DNA of 64,000 nucleotides, taken from Planctomycetota bacterium (GTDB lineage Bacteria; Planctomycetota; Planctomycetia; Pirellulales; Pirellulaceae). Positions 17,533-27,177 of the stretch are shown here, in pieces. The stretch is from assembly GCA_014381825.1 (NCBI GenBank), contig JACNKX010000106.1, positions 62,001 through 126,000 of the forward strand, given 5' to 3'. A program made the position numbers and the translations under genes. The notes under the pieces are model-generated. The model searched no databases. It saw nothing but the letters and a program-made list of their open reading frames with translations, and was not told the DNA's origin. How positions within the stretch are numbered: the first letter of the stretch is position 1; each line of letters begins with the position of its first letter.

Positions 17533-19146
17533 TTATCCAGGCTGCTCATTCGTCCCGTATTTAAGGGCAGTTCCGTACGCGGTCGTCGCTCCCAGAAACA
17601 ACCATAGCAGGTCGAGAAGACTGAAGACGGCTAGAAAGCTCCCCTTCAGCGTTCCATCGGTCCCGATCTCGTCGAAGACTTCTTGTAACTGCTGCTGCGC
17701 CTCTTCTGGTGTCAGATCCTGACGTTGCCAATCTGGATACTGACTGCGCATTTCCGTGATAAGCGAGTCTCTGGCAGCCATGTCTAGCGAGACCAGCTTC
17801 TCATTGACAGCTTTCATTAACTGGTTGTCATTGGTTTCCATCTCGTCTTCCGAGATTTCGTCAAAGTAATCGGGATAGCCGTCCGTCATTTCGTATTCAA
17901 CGGTCGCCTTCGCATGCACGGCCAACGGACCAGTAAAAGCTCCTTCCTGGTTCATCTTTGCTAAGAGAGCGTTGTGAGCATCCGGGAAGGGATTCCAGCT
18001 CACGTGCTGCTGAAGCGAATCGCGGATCGCTTTATCGCGTTGCAAATCGTCCAGGTTATCGATCCGCTCCGCAGCGATCTTCCGCAATTCGATTTGGCGT
18101 TTCGTTAGTTCTTCCGCGGAAGTCGCTTCGTAGTACTCGTCGTCCCAATCGTTATCAAGTACCGCTGATTCGTACTTCGCATGTGCCGCCTGTTCGTCGC
18201 TCAAGAGGCCTTCTTCCTTCTGCATCGCGTCGAGGGCGGCCAGATACTGGTTGTGGTCTTCGATCCACTCAGGATGCCGCTCCTTTGCAGCAAGAATCAA
18301 CTGTTCTTGCTCTTCGGGAGTCTTCATCTCCAGTTGGCTTTGAATTCTCTCTTCGACCTGTTCGGAAACCTCGTACATTTCATCTGTAATCTCTTCATAA
18401 AGGTCACCGCCGGTGAAGTAGGACGTCACATAGTTTTCTGCGTACTCCTTCTCGACCCCGGCGAACTCTCCGTCGACCAGCATTTGGTCAGCCGTGACAC
18501 CCAGAAGCTTTTGGCGTTCAGGCGTCAAGTCCGCGAAGTCTGCCAGATCCATCGCGAAGTCGGCGCCCCAACCCAACGCCATCAGCGCCGCGACCATGAT
18601 TCCTTTTGCCGCTAACACGCTCATCACCGCGATCGCCGCCGTAAGTCCACAGTAGACAGGTGACGGATTGCGACCGATCAGCCCGGCAACCAAACCGACC
18701 GCGCCGCCCATTCCCCACGCCAAGATCCCAAGCTCATAACCCGAGATACTCACCACGATCAGCCAGACTACCGTGAAGATGCCAGCGACGACCATCGCGA
18801 CAACCAAACCGCCAATCGATTTTCCAGTTGAGGTCTGGCTGGCTGTCGGCGCGGCAGCAGCGTGCGTCGCCGCATTCTGAGCCGGGATAGCGGTCGAATA
18901 TGGCGATGGTGATTGGACGGTCGGCGTAGATTCTGGAGCATCAAAAGCGAACGGGTTCTGCGGAGTTGCTGGTTCGGAGGACGCAGCCGTGGGAGCGGCC
19001 TGCAAGGGGCTCGGAGTTGCACCCGATTCGTCAGGAATCGTCACAGGCGTACTACATCCCGGACAAGCCACCTGCTTCCCGGCATGCTTCGGATCAATTG
19101 CTAAAGCTTTACTGCAATTCGGGCAGCGAAACTGAATTCGTTCCAT
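17533..19146 (-). CDS. Zinc-ribbon membrane protein with long acidic domain
   Basis: 537 residues from ATG 19146 (a GTG one codon earlier gives 538). N-terminal zinc ribbon FRCPNCSKALAIDPKHAGK-VACPGCSTPVTIP, a planctomycete-style C4 motif, then a Pro/Ala/Ser-rich linker to about 120. Three to four hydrophobic segments follow (about 130-205), then a long highly charged, Asp/Glu-rich region with recurring YxEE/YxDE elements, and a final hydrophobic segment near the C-terminus (LAVFSLLDLLWLFLGATTAYG). No known catalytic domain. Probably an inner-membrane protein with a large soluble loop. It converges on the sulfatase gene with only 25 bases between stops. Confidence 0.85.
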   Translation of the reverse strand: MERIQFRCPNCSKALAIDPKHAGKQVACPGCSTPVTIPDESGATPSPLQAAPTAASSEPATPQNPFAFDAPESTPTVQSPSPYSTAIPAQNAATHAAAAPTASQTSTGKSIGGLVVAMVVAGIFTVVWLIVVSISGYELGILAWGMGGAVGLVAGLIGRNPSPVYCGLTAAIAVMSVLAAKGIMVAALMALGWGADFAMDLADFADLTPERQKLLGVTADQMLVDGEFAGVEKEYAENYVTSYFTGGDLYEEITDEMYEVSEQVEERIQSQLEMKTPEEQEQLILAAKERHPEWIEDHNQYLAALDAMQKEEGLLSDEQAAHAKYESAVLDNDWDDEYYEATSAEELTKRQIELRKIAAERIDNLDDLQRDKAIRDSLQQHVSWNPFPDAHNALLAKMNQEGAFTGPLAVHAKATVEYEMTDGYPDYFDEISEDEMETNDNQLMKAVNEKLVSLDMAARDSLITEMRSQYPDWQRQDLTPEEAQQQLQEVFDEIGTDGTLKGSFLAVFSLLDLLWLFLGATTAYGTALKYGTNEQPG

Positions 19147-19308
19147 CACAAATACCGCCGATCAGATGAGCCAAGGGACAATCGCCGTCAGTTTAGCCAA
19201 ATCGACGGCACCTGCAATCATATTGGAGTGCTGGTTAATCGGAGTACTGGGTCGTGGAAAGCGGACATTGGTTAGAGAAGTAACGTCAAAGGTCCGCCCC
19301 CATGCCTC

Positions 19309-20718
19309 TCACGTCAGTAGATCGCGAATCGCAGTGCCTGGACGTACGAAGTGAGGTCTACCGCTCGTGTCGTTCAATGTCTGTCCGGCGGGCACGCCCA
19401 AGGCATGATAAACCGTAGCGATTAGGTCTCGTGGAGCGACCGGATCAGAAGCGGGAAACGCGGCTTGCCGATCGGACTTACCATAGACTGTGCCTCCGCG
19501 TACGCCTCCTCCTGCCAAAACAGAAGTGTAGCAGCCGGGCCAATGGTCGCGTCCGTCTTTTCCGGCTCCGGCATCGCTGTTTCGCTGCCCAACCTTCGGC
19601 GTGCGGCCGAATTCGCCGGTCCATACAACAAGCGTTTCGTCGAGCATGCCTCGCTGTGAAAGATCATCAAGCAACGCGGAGAAGGCTTGATCGGCCACAG
19701 GCATCAAGCGTTGCTTAAGATCGATGAAGTTGCGGCTGTGAGTATCCCAATAGACACTCACGTTCTTGATCCCGTCGCTCGGCCAGAAGATTGTCACGAG
19801 CGGTACACCTCTTTCAACGAGCCGCCTCGCTTGCAAGACGGACTGACCATGTGGATTCAAGCCGTATCGTTCTCGAGTCGCTTTCGGCTCTTCATCAAGA
19901 TCAAAGGCTCCGCGCTGCTCAGCTGCCGAAGTGAGCAAGCCGATCGCGCGACGGCGATTGGCATCGTGAGCGTCGAAGCTTGTCACGTGTTGGGCGAGTT
20001 GTTGGTTTAGCGATGCTCGCAATTCGTTCCTGGCAAGCAGTCGGCGGACCGAGATCTCTGGCTGTAAGGCGAGGTCGGCAACATGGTAGTCGTCGCGGTT
20101 GGGATCGTGATCGATTGTCAATGGGTCGTAGACTCCCCCAAGCCAGCCAGCGAATTGGCCCTGACTTTGTTCGACGAACCTTGGAACATCGTTCTCCAAT
20201 TCTGGACGCATCGAGACAAACGGAGGCAACGCTCCGCTTCCTCGCCCAAGACCGGCGAGGACTGAACCAACATGCGGCCATTGAACCCGAACGTCCGTAA
20301 TTGGCGGTGGCGGCTCGCCGGTCAACATAAAGTGCGTTCCCGAAGTGTGATTCACATCGGTGTGCGTCATCGAACGAACGATCGCAAGTTCATGTACCCG
20401 TTTCGAAATTTCGGGGAAGTGCTCGCAGATCTGGATGCCGGGAACACGGGTAGAAATCGGATTGAACTCGCCACGGACCTCAACGGGTGCATCAGGTTTC
20501 AAGTCCCATGTATCTTGATGCGCCGGACCACCCCACATGAAGAGCAGGATACAAGACTTCGCTCGGCCGAAGCTCGTGTCCTGTGACTGCTGTGCTGCTG
20601 CCGACTCCAACAGCTTCGGCAAACCGAGACCAAACAAACTCAAGCCACCGGCTCGTAACAGTTGCCGTCGAGCGAATAACGTCGAGTCGGTAAGGCCTGA
20701 ACAACAAGTCTTCTTCAT
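19309..20718 (-). CDS. DUF1501 domain-containing protein
   Basis: 469 residues from ATG 20718, supported by GGAGG 8 bases upstream; the frame extends to 20796 without a better start. The N-terminus carries ARRQLLRAGGLSLFGLGLPKLLESAAA, a Tat-like leader preceded by a Cys pair. CILLFMWGGPAHQDTWDLKPDAP, ERYGLNPHGQSVLQARRLVE and VVWTGEFGRTPKVG with GRDHWPGC are DUF1501 landmarks. No DUF1549/DUF1553 gene is nearby, unlike the copy at 5950. It is divergent from the secreted protein gene at 20925. Confidence 0.93.
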   Translation of the reverse strand: MKKTCCSGLTDSTLFARRQLLRAGGLSLFGLGLPKLLESAAAQQSQDTSFGRAKSCILLFMWGGPAHQDTWDLKPDAPVEVRGEFNPISTRVPGIQICEHFPEISKRVHELAIVRSMTHTDVNHTSGTHFMLTGEPPPPITDVRVQWPHVGSVLAGLGRGSGALPPFVSMRPELENDVPRFVEQSQGQFAGWLGGVYDPLTIDHDPNRDDYHVADLALQPEISVRRLLARNELRASLNQQLAQHVTSFDAHDANRRRAIGLLTSAAEQRGAFDLDEEPKATRERYGLNPHGQSVLQARRLVERGVPLVTIFWPSDGIKNVSVYWDTHSRNFIDLKQRLMPVADQAFSALLDDLSQRGMLDETLVVWTGEFGRTPKVGQRNSDAGAGKDGRDHWPGCYTSVLAGGGVRGGTVYGKSDRQAAFPASDPVAPRDLIATVYHALGVPAGQTLNDTSGRPHFVRPGTAIRDLLT

Positions 20719-20924
20719 CGCTGAGGCCTCCGAAACTTCGGGGGTTCGCAGATTAGACGCCACACTTCTGCGCTGTTGTTGATTATAACGAGACACTCAA
20801 CCAACTGCGATCCAAGCAGACAATCGTGCGTCCCGGAATTTGCAAGCCCTCCGAGTTCAGCTACAATGCCGCACACCGCTACTCTCCCTATTGCACTCCC
20901 CACTTCCCCCCCACCGGCACGCTC

Positions 20925-22097
20925 ATGAAACGAATCAAAGTACTCGCAGCACTCGTTGCCAGCCTCTTAACCATCTCCCTGACAGAGTTCGGCTCTGCGG
21001 AACAGGTCGATGTCGAAGCATTTGCCGCCAAACTGCGAGCGGTTGGTCCAAAAGGCGAGGGCCATGCCGACGCCTCGAGCGCGTGGCAAGCACTCGCCAA
21101 AGCCGACGCCGATCAGCTCCCGGCAATTCTCGCGGGGATGCAAGGAGCTGGCAGGTTGAGTGAAAACTGGTTTCGCGCCGCGGTTGAAGCGGTAGCCCAA
21201 CGGCAATTGAAAACTGGTGGCGAACTGCCAGTGGAAGCCTTAGAAGGATTCCTTGCTGACACACGTCAAGCTCCACGCGCCAGACGATTGGCTTACGAAT
21301 TGATTGCCGGCGTTGATCAGTCCGCCGAAGAGCGTTTAGTCCCCAAGTTATTGAACGATCCGAGTCTCGAATTGCGGCGAGACGCTGTTGCCCTCGCCTT
21401 GAAGAACGCCGCCGAGCAGGAGAGGGCAGGTAAGGCGGATGCGGCCGCCGACATCTACACGACGGCATTCCATGCGGCCCGAGAGTTAGACCAGATCAAA
21501 GAGGCCTCTAAGAAGCTCAAGGCATTCAAGAAGAATGTTAACGTGCCGCGGCATATGGGCTTCGTCATGGAGTGGCACTTAATCGGCCCGTTCGACAACA
21601 CTGATAAACAGGGTTTCGATGTCGCCTACGCGCCCGAGCAACGAATTGATCTCGACGCCACGTACGAAGGCAAAGTCGGTAAGGTGCGATGGAAGCAACA
21701 TCAAACCGACGACGAGTTTGGCATCGTCGATCTGAATGCCATCTTCGAGCGCCCCAAGGATGGCGACAACTACAAACTGACAACCGAACATAAAGGTTCG
21801 ATCGGATACGCGCTATCTGAACTCGAGGCCGATCAAGCACGAGAGGTAGAGATTCGAATTGGGTGCATCAACGCGAACAAGATCTGGCTGAATGGGGAAC
21901 TTCTGACCGCGAACCAGGTTTATCACGCGGGAATGGAGGTGGATCAATATGTCGCACTCGGGCGGTTGAAGAAGGGAACGAATCAGATTCTTGTCAAAGT
22001 TTGTCAGAACGAACAAGAGGATACTTGGGCTCAACGATGGCAATTCCAGCTGCGAGTGTGTGACCAACTTGGCACGGCAGTTCTCGCCAGTAACTGA
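20925..22097 (+). CDS. Secreted helical-repeat / jelly-roll protein
   Basis: 390 residues from ATG 20925 (open frame upstream to 20826 but no leader). Signal peptide KRIKVLAALVASLLTISLT. Residues about 30-220 are helical, HEAT/armadillo-like (LLNDPSLELRRDAVALALKNA). The C-terminal half (HMGFVMEWHLIGPFDNTDKQGF...) is beta-rich and contains INANKIWLNGELL, VYHAG and the LKKGTNQILVKVCQ segment seen in galactose-binding-like jelly-roll domains. It lies 60 bases upstream of the PQQ-like propeller gene and is probably co-transcribed. A polysaccharide-related extracytoplasmic role is an inference. Confidence 0.85.
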   Translation: MKRIKVLAALVASLLTISLTEFGSAEQVDVEAFAAKLRAVGPKGEGHADASSAWQALAKADADQLPAILAGMQGAGRLSENWFRAAVEAVAQRQLKTGGELPVEALEGFLADTRQAPRARRLAYELIAGVDQSAEERLVPKLLNDPSLELRRDAVALALKNAAEQERAGKADAAADIYTTAFHAARELDQIKEASKKLKAFKKNVNVPRHMGFVMEWHLIGPFDNTDKQGFDVAYAPEQRIDLDATYEGKVGKVRWKQHQTDDEFGIVDLNAIFERPKDGDNYKLTTEHKGSIGYALSELEADQAREVEIRIGCINANKIWLNGELLTANQVYHAGMEVDQYVALGRLKKGTNQILVKVCQNEQEDTWAQRWQFQLRVCDQLGTAVLASN

Positions 22098-22157
22098 GCG
22101 GCCAGAAAGCAACCAACAACAGTGATCTCACTGCCAACCAAAGTAGGAAGTACTGAA

Positions 22158-23366
22158 ATGTCTCGGTCAACATCATGCCTCTTCGCCGCTTTATTCGTCG
22201 CCTTGTTCTGTGGAGCTGATTGGCTTCAGTTCCGTGGAACCAACGGCGCGAGCCTTTCGCTTGACGCTGCACCGCCGGATTCGTGGAGCGATACCGACAA
22301 CGTTGCCTGGAAGTCGGATCTGCCAGGGCGCGGAGCGTCTGGCCCAATCGTTGTTAGCGGGCGAACGTACGTGACCTGTTCGAGTGGCGTCAAGCAAGAC
22401 CACCTGCACGTTCTCTGCTTCGACAACAAGACAGGAGACGAGGTCTGGCATCGCGAATTTTGGGCAACCGGCCGAACGCTGACGCATCCGTTCAGCGCCG
22501 TCGCCGCTCCCACACCCGCGAGTGATGGCGAGCGCATCTTCGCATTCTTCTCTTCGAACGATCTCGCTTGCCTCGATCTCGATGGAAACCTGCAATGGTA
22601 TCGAGGCTTGGCATTCGATTACCCGAAGGCCGGTAACGACATCGGCATGGCCTCGTCACCGGTTGTTGTTGGCGAAACGGTCGTGGTGCAAATCGAAAAT
22701 CAAGGCGATTCGTTCGCTGCAGGAATTGACACGACCACTGGAGAGACGCGATGGCGCGTGGCTCGCGAACATCGAGCCAATTGGGTCTCGCCGATCGGAA
22801 TGCCAGGAGTGCGTGAAGGCAGCCGAGTCGTTCTACTCCAAGGAGCCTCTGGCTTGACGGCCCACGATGCAATGACGGGTGACGAACTGTGGAGGTACGA
22901 TGCTCCTTGTTCGACGACGCCATCCGTCGCGGTCAGCGAAGATCACATCTTTTTGCCCGCAAATGGCCTGACCGTGTTGAAGCTGGCTTCTGATGCAACA
23001 GTGCCGTCCTTGGTTTGGGATTCCAGCCAACTGAGTCCCAGCCCGGCGAGCCCGATTATTGTTGGCGACCGGGTTTATACGATGAACAACTCAGGAGTTC
23101 TCTCCTGTGGTGACATCGCAACTGGCAAGCGATTGTGGCAACTTCGCGTGGGTGGACGACACTGGTCAACTCCGGTTGTCGCAGGAGACCGGATGTACTG
23201 CATCAACAGCGACGGTGCTGCGAAAGTCGTGCAACTCGGCACGAAGGGAACGGTCCTGAGTTCGAACGAGTTCAGTGAAGAGATCAAAGGTTCGGCCGCG
23301 ATCTCGGAAGGCGCATTGTACGTTCGGAGCGACAAGCACCTTTGGAAAATCGCTAGTGGCCCGTAA
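22158..23366 (+). CDS. PQQ-binding-like beta-propeller repeat protein, secreted
   Basis: 402 residues from ATG 22158, with TAGGAAG 7 bases before. Signal peptide SRSTSCLFAALFVALFCGA. DWLQFRGTNGASLS is the typical entry to planctomycete PQQ-like propellers, and blades with W-marked repeats follow (DNVAWKSDLPGRG, GDEVWHREF, GETRWRVAREH, GDELWRYD, GKRLWQLRVG). The family fold binds PQQ in dehydrogenases and substrate-less in scaffold proteins such as BamB; I see no dehydrogenase-specific residues, so a structural or binding role is more likely. Followed after 38 bases by aroA. Confidence 0.9.
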   Translation: MSRSTSCLFAALFVALFCGADWLQFRGTNGASLSLDAAPPDSWSDTDNVAWKSDLPGRGASGPIVVSGRTYVTCSSGVKQDHLHVLCFDNKTGDEVWHREFWATGRTLTHPFSAVAAPTPASDGERIFAFFSSNDLACLDLDGNLQWYRGLAFDYPKAGNDIGMASSPVVVGETVVVQIENQGDSFAAGIDTTTGETRWRVAREHRANWVSPIGMPGVREGSRVVLLQGASGLTAHDAMTGDELWRYDAPCSTTPSVAVSEDHIFLPANGLTVLKLASDATVPSLVWDSSQLSPSPASPIIVGDRVYTMNNSGVLSCGDIATGKRLWQLRVGGRHWSTPVVAGDRMYCINSDGAAKVVQLGTKGTVLSSNEFSEEIKGSAAISEGALYVRSDKHLWKIASGP

Positions 23367-23404
23367 GCTGAGGTCGGCTCTGATGCCGCAGGAAGATACT
23401 CTGA

Positions 23405-24676
23405 GTGCCTGACCAGATTGAAATCCAACCAACCGGTCCCCTACGCGCTAGTATTCGGCCGCCAGGCTCAAAGAGCATTACGAATCGCGCACTCGTCTGC
23501 GCCGCACTGTCGGAGGGCCCCTCCATACTAACCGGTGCCCTGGACAGCGAAGATACTGGTGTCATGGTCGCGGCACTTCAGCACCTTGGCCTGGAAGTCG
23601 CGCACGACCCCGATGCTTCGACGATCAAAGTGATTGGCACCGGTGGTGAATTGCCGAATGAACGAGCCGATCTCAATATCGCAAACAGTGGCACGACGAT
23701 TCGCTTTCTCACCGCAATGCTCGCCGCCTGCCGAGGTGACTTTCGTCTGGACGGCATCGCACGAATGCGGGAGCGACCGATCGCAGACTTACTGATGGCT
23801 CTGAATCAGCTAGGGGGATCTGCCACGAGTGAAAACTCCGATGGCTGCCCACCCGTCCTAATTGCGGCGAACGGACTGCGCGGTGGTATCGCAACGATTC
23901 GAGGAAACATCTCGAGTCAATTCCTCAGCGGTTTGCTGATGGCTGCGCCGTACTCACGACAATCTGCCGTCATCAAGGTCGATGGAGAACTAGTCTCGAA
24001 GCCCTACGTGACCATGACGCTAGGTGTAATGGCTGCATTCGGAATCGATGTGAGAACGAGCAGCCTGGACGAGTTTGTCCTTCCAAGCGCGCGATACAAA
24101 GGCAGCAATTACGACATCGAGCCGGATGCTTCTGCAGCGAGCTATTTTTGGGGCGCCGCTGCTGTGACGGGCGGAACGGTTGCGGTCGAGGGCCTACATC
24201 GGAACGCCTTGCAAGGTGATGTGACTTTCTGTGATTGTCTAGCGCGGATGGGTTGCGAAGTTGACTACGCTGAAAACTACATTAAGGTGACGGGCAGTTC
24301 TTTGCGAGGCATCACGATCGACATGAACGCGATCAGCGACACGGCTCAGACACTCGCGGTCGTAGCACTTTTCGCGGATGGCCCCACAACGATTACGGGC
24401 GTTGCGCATATTCGGCATAAAGAGACAGATCGCATTGGGGATTTGGCACGTGAACTCCGGAAGCTGGGAGCCAAAGTGGTCGAGTTCGAAGACGGCATGA
24501 CGATCACACCGCAGCCGCTTCAAACCGCGATGATCGACACGTACAACGATCACCGAATGGCAATGAGTTTTGCTATCGCCGGACTGAAGTCACCGGGTGT
24601 CGTCATCAATGATCCCAACTGCACACGAAAGACCTACCCACATTTCTTCGACGACCTGGACCGATTGGCCAGCTAG
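23405..24676 (+). CDS. aroA: 3-phosphoshikimate 1-carboxyvinyltransferase (EPSP synthase)
   Basis: 423 residues, GTG start at 23405. EPSP synthase joins shikimate-3-phosphate and phosphoenolpyruvate in the chorismate pathway. Conserved elements are all present: GSKSITNRAL near residue 21, NSGTTIRFLTAMLA, RMRERPIADL, SSQFLSGLLMAAP, YDIEPDASAASYFW, DTAQTLAVVALFADGPT, HIRHKETDRI, TYNDHRMAMSFA and RKTYPHFFDDL near the C-terminus. The length is usual for the family. No other shikimate gene is adjacent. Confidence 0.97.
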   Translation: MPDQIEIQPTGPLRASIRPPGSKSITNRALVCAALSEGPSILTGALDSEDTGVMVAALQHLGLEVAHDPDASTIKVIGTGGELPNERADLNIANSGTTIRFLTAMLAACRGDFRLDGIARMRERPIADLLMALNQLGGSATSENSDGCPPVLIAANGLRGGIATIRGNISSQFLSGLLMAAPYSRQSAVIKVDGELVSKPYVTMTLGVMAAFGIDVRTSSLDEFVLPSARYKGSNYDIEPDASAASYFWGAAAVTGGTVAVEGLHRNALQGDVTFCDCLARMGCEVDYAENYIKVTGSSLRGITIDMNAISDTAQTLAVVALFADGPTTITGVAHIRHKETDRIGDLARELRKLGAKVVEFEDGMTITPQPLQTAMIDTYNDHRMAMSFAIAGLKSPGVVINDPNCTRKTYPHFFDDLDRLAS

Positions 24677-24695
24677 AGCGGTCCCAAGCTGGCCG

Positions 24696-24744
24696 TAGCG
24701 GAACTCGTGAGAGTTCCGAACTGAAGTCCCACGAGTTCAGCTAC
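24696..24744. repeat. REP-like element with two hairpins in a convergent gap
   Basis: CGGAACTC (24699-24706) and GAGTTCCG (24711-24718) form a perfect 8-bp stem with a 4-base loop, followed by a CTGAA/TTCAG hairpin (24721-24725 with 24736-24740). The whole is bracketed by GTAGC (24696-24700) and GCTAC (24740-24744), giving a cloverleaf-like three-stem structure. It sits between the convergent aroA and small zinc-ribbon genes and could serve as a bidirectional terminator or be a dispersed repeat. Confidence 0.65.
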
Positions 24745-24834
24745 CTTTTGCCGCTACATCCGAATTGGATCGGCTCTAGTGTCGCCGTTGGACGCAAAAC
24801 GATACGCCCGACCGCGAACTAAACGCCGCCCCTC

Positions 24835-25053
24835 TCAGCGGGGAAGCGGCTTCGATGCGGTTTCAACCGTCGCCAACAGTTCGTCAGCGCGGTTTAGTAG
24901 GTCTTCGCTCGAGTCGCTCAACGGTGGCGCCATCATCGCGTCGAACTGACGCTGACAATGCTGACACGCAACCGACTTGCCCAAATACTCAAGCCGAACT
25001 TGTAGGTGGCGTCCGCAAGACGGACATTCCTGTGCGAAATAGGTGGCAGACAT
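24835..25053 (-). CDS. Small zinc-ribbon protein
   Basis: 72 residues from ATG 25053, with AGGAG 8 bases upstream (an in-frame ATG at 25092 lacks one). QECPSCGRHLQVRLEYLGKSVACQHC is a C4 zinc ribbon of the type planctomycetes attach to many regulatory and membrane proteins; here it stands alone with a short helical tail (SEDLLNRADELLATVE). No function can be assigned. Confidence 0.8.
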   Translation of the reverse strand: MSATYFAQECPSCGRHLQVRLEYLGKSVACQHCQRQFDAMMAPPLSDSSEDLLNRADELLATVETASKPLPR

Positions 25054-25334
25054 CTCGGTATCTCCTACACCGTGAGCCACAGAAGAGAACACATTTCGAG
25101 CCGGTTACTGTAAAGGAATATCAAACCAATTGCAAGAAATTTCTCACATGGATACGCAGCGACACAGTCCCTTTCCGGACGGCATCAGCCACCCGTATTT
25201 CTCCACAACTCATTTAGACAACGCCCTTTACGGCCCGTATAGGTTCTGGGAACTTTCAGTGCAGTCGCCACGTTCGCCCAGTCGAAACTGTTGAAAGGGA
25301 ATGATTTCACGTGGCCAGTTAAGCGGAGAGAAAC

Positions 25335-25976
25335 ATGCTGAGGCGATGGGCAATTTGGCTATGCGTCGTTGGTGTGCTCGCGATCGGCCTGCGAAGTCTC
25401 AAAGCTGAAGACCCGGTGGAGCTTCCTCCCTTCACTAGAATTCAGGGGCTGATTGATCAACATTTCCGGGAGTACTCTCAGCTGCGTGCGGGCGACATAA
25501 TCACCCAAAATGAAGTCCGCTTCCTCTTCACGAAGCTTTCCGCCACCGGTTGGGTCGTCGAAGACCGCGACGAGATTATGAAAAGAGTGCTACCGTCCGG
25601 CGCGCCCTTGATCCGTGTCCTACGGAGTCCGCATGGAACTAAGTTTATGAGACAGGTCGCAAGTGACCAACTCATTTACGATCGGCTTGAGCGAATCTCT
25701 CAGGAACCAAGCGGCCAGCGTTTGCTCACCGACCTCGTCAAACTTCCGGATGCCGCCCGCTATGCGAAACGGAAGACACAACCAGGCGTCCCTGACCTTA
25801 TAGATTTCCTGCCGAAGGACCGTTCGGGAAAGACTCGCCGCGTTAAGGACTATGACAAAGCAACTGAGAACATCTATACGATCAACGACTTCAACAAGGC
25901 GATTAGACGGAGCTACTACGCTGCGACGGCGAAGCTGCGAGCCGCATTAGCGATCGAGCCAATTACTTCGCCGTGA
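25335..25976 (+). CDS. Secreted hypothetical protein
   Basis: 213 residues. Signal peptide (MLRRWAIWLCVVGVLAIGLRSLKA), GCGGAGAG upstream. The mature part is helical and basic with no cysteine and no motif I can assign; a run of ERISQEPSGQRLLTDLVKLPDAARYA precedes a Lys-rich stretch. No partner is evident; the next plus-strand gene is 139 bases away. Confidence 0.75.
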   Translation: MLRRWAIWLCVVGVLAIGLRSLKAEDPVELPPFTRIQGLIDQHFREYSQLRAGDIITQNEVRFLFTKLSATGWVVEDRDEIMKRVLPSGAPLIRVLRSPHGTKFMRQVASDQLIYDRLERISQEPSGQRLLTDLVKLPDAARYAKRKTQPGVPDLIDFLPKDRSGKTRRVKDYDKATENIYTINDFNKAIRRSYYAATAKLRAALAIEPITSP

Positions 25977-26115
25977 CACAGCAGCTAGCTCTCCTCGTCC
26001 GCGAAGCAAACGGCCCAGACTATTTATTTGCATCCGCTCCTTTGCATCGTTAGAATCCGCGTTCTTGCTCCAGAATGGTTCGGGCAGTTTCTTTCTCTTG
26101 GCGGAGGGTAGTGGT

Positions 26116-26967
26116 ATGGCAAAGGCATTCTCAGTCGCTTCGTGGAACGTAGAACATTTCGGAGCACTCCGCGCCAACGGTTCGCCACAAAAACCAATAC
26201 AACCCATCGTTGACTTCATCGCCGCTCAGAAGGCTGACGTCGTGGCGATCTACGAAGTCCGCAGCTCGTTGGTCTTTCAGCCCATGGTCGACAAAATGCC
26301 GGGCTATCAGTTCCACATCACCGAGGGACCGCAAGCTCAAGAGATTCTCATTGGAATCAAGAAAGGTTTCTCGGGATTTGTAACACAGAAACTGACGTTC
26401 AAGGCCGGGCAAGCCGCGTTGCGCCCGGGCGTCCTCGTTACGCTAACGATCGGTGGCAAGTACTATCCGCTGGTCTTTCTCCATCTGAAGAGCATGACCG
26501 ACCCGAAGGGATTCGGATTGCGCGACGATATGCTGCAAAGGGCATTGAATTTTCGGAAAGTGCTGAACAAGGCGGGCGGTGGGAACGCGAACTATATCTT
26601 CCTCGGTGATCTCAACACGATGGGAATGAATCTGACCTACAGCAACAAGGACGTTACGGCTACCGAGGAGATAACGCGATTGAAAAAGAGGGCCGGTACG
26701 TCCAGCATCAAGATGAAAGTTCTTGATAAGCCCATTCCGGCGGGGCTGAACCATCAGGCGACTTATTGGCCGGGCAGCAGCTCCAGCCTTCAACCGGGTA
26801 ACCTCGACCATGTGGTGGCCGCCGACCACTTGAAGTTCAAACAGTTCGGCGGAGTCTCGGTCAAGCTGCGTGGATGGCCAGAAGAGCCAACATCGGTAAA
26901 ACGAGATGCGTGGGCCAAGAGTTTTTCTGACCACGCTCTCCTCTACTTTGAAGTGCAGAAAGTCTGA
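26116..26967 (+). CDS. Endonuclease/exonuclease/phosphatase (EEP) family protein
   Basis: 283 residues from ATG 26116, with GGAGGG upstream; an in-frame ATG at 26065 is less likely. FSVASWNVEHFG at the N-terminus, IVDFIAAQKADVVAIYEVRS (metal-binding Glu), LVFLHLKSM, YIFLGDLNTMG (Asp/Asn) and SDHALLYFEV (Asp-His) are the conserved EEP/DNase I-fold elements. It should be a metal-dependent phosphodiesterase or phosphatase; substrate unknown. No signal peptide, so likely cytosolic. Confidence 0.88.
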   Translation: MAKAFSVASWNVEHFGALRANGSPQKPIQPIVDFIAAQKADVVAIYEVRSSLVFQPMVDKMPGYQFHITEGPQAQEILIGIKKGFSGFVTQKLTFKAGQAALRPGVLVTLTIGGKYYPLVFLHLKSMTDPKGFGLRDDMLQRALNFRKVLNKAGGGNANYIFLGDLNTMGMNLTYSNKDVTATEEITRLKKRAGTSSIKMKVLDKPIPAGLNHQATYWPGSSSSLQPGNLDHVVAADHLKFKQFGGVSVKLRGWPEEPTSVKRDAWAKSFSDHALLYFEVQKV

Positions 26968-27069
26968 AGTCGAGATTGCTCAAGAGGTTCTGACGCTGCA
27001 TTCCGACCCTGCGCCCCTTTGACTACGGCTGGTTAAAGACGTACAACTAGGCTTCGTCCATCCGTTAGC

Positions 27070-27177
27070 TGCTGCCGTCAAGCGGCTCTCGCGAGGGGGA
27101 GCCGTGAACCGGGTCAGGCCTTAATCGGAGCAGCCCTAAGCGGGGTACTCTTGTGCGAGAGCCGCTTGGCGGCAGAG
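27070..27177 (+). ncRNA. ffs: Signal recognition particle RNA (4.5S type)
   Basis: A 21-bp almost perfect helix joins 27072-27092 with 27155-27175 (one mismatch). Its apical part contains GGGTCAGGCC (27111-27120), a UUAA-containing loop, and GGAGCAGCC, the conserved domain IV that binds Ffh. The size (about 105 bases) fits the small bacterial SRP RNA, and it precedes dnaX-ybaB-recR, the order known from Bacillus (scr-dnaX). Exact ends are uncertain by a few bases. Confidence 0.88.
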
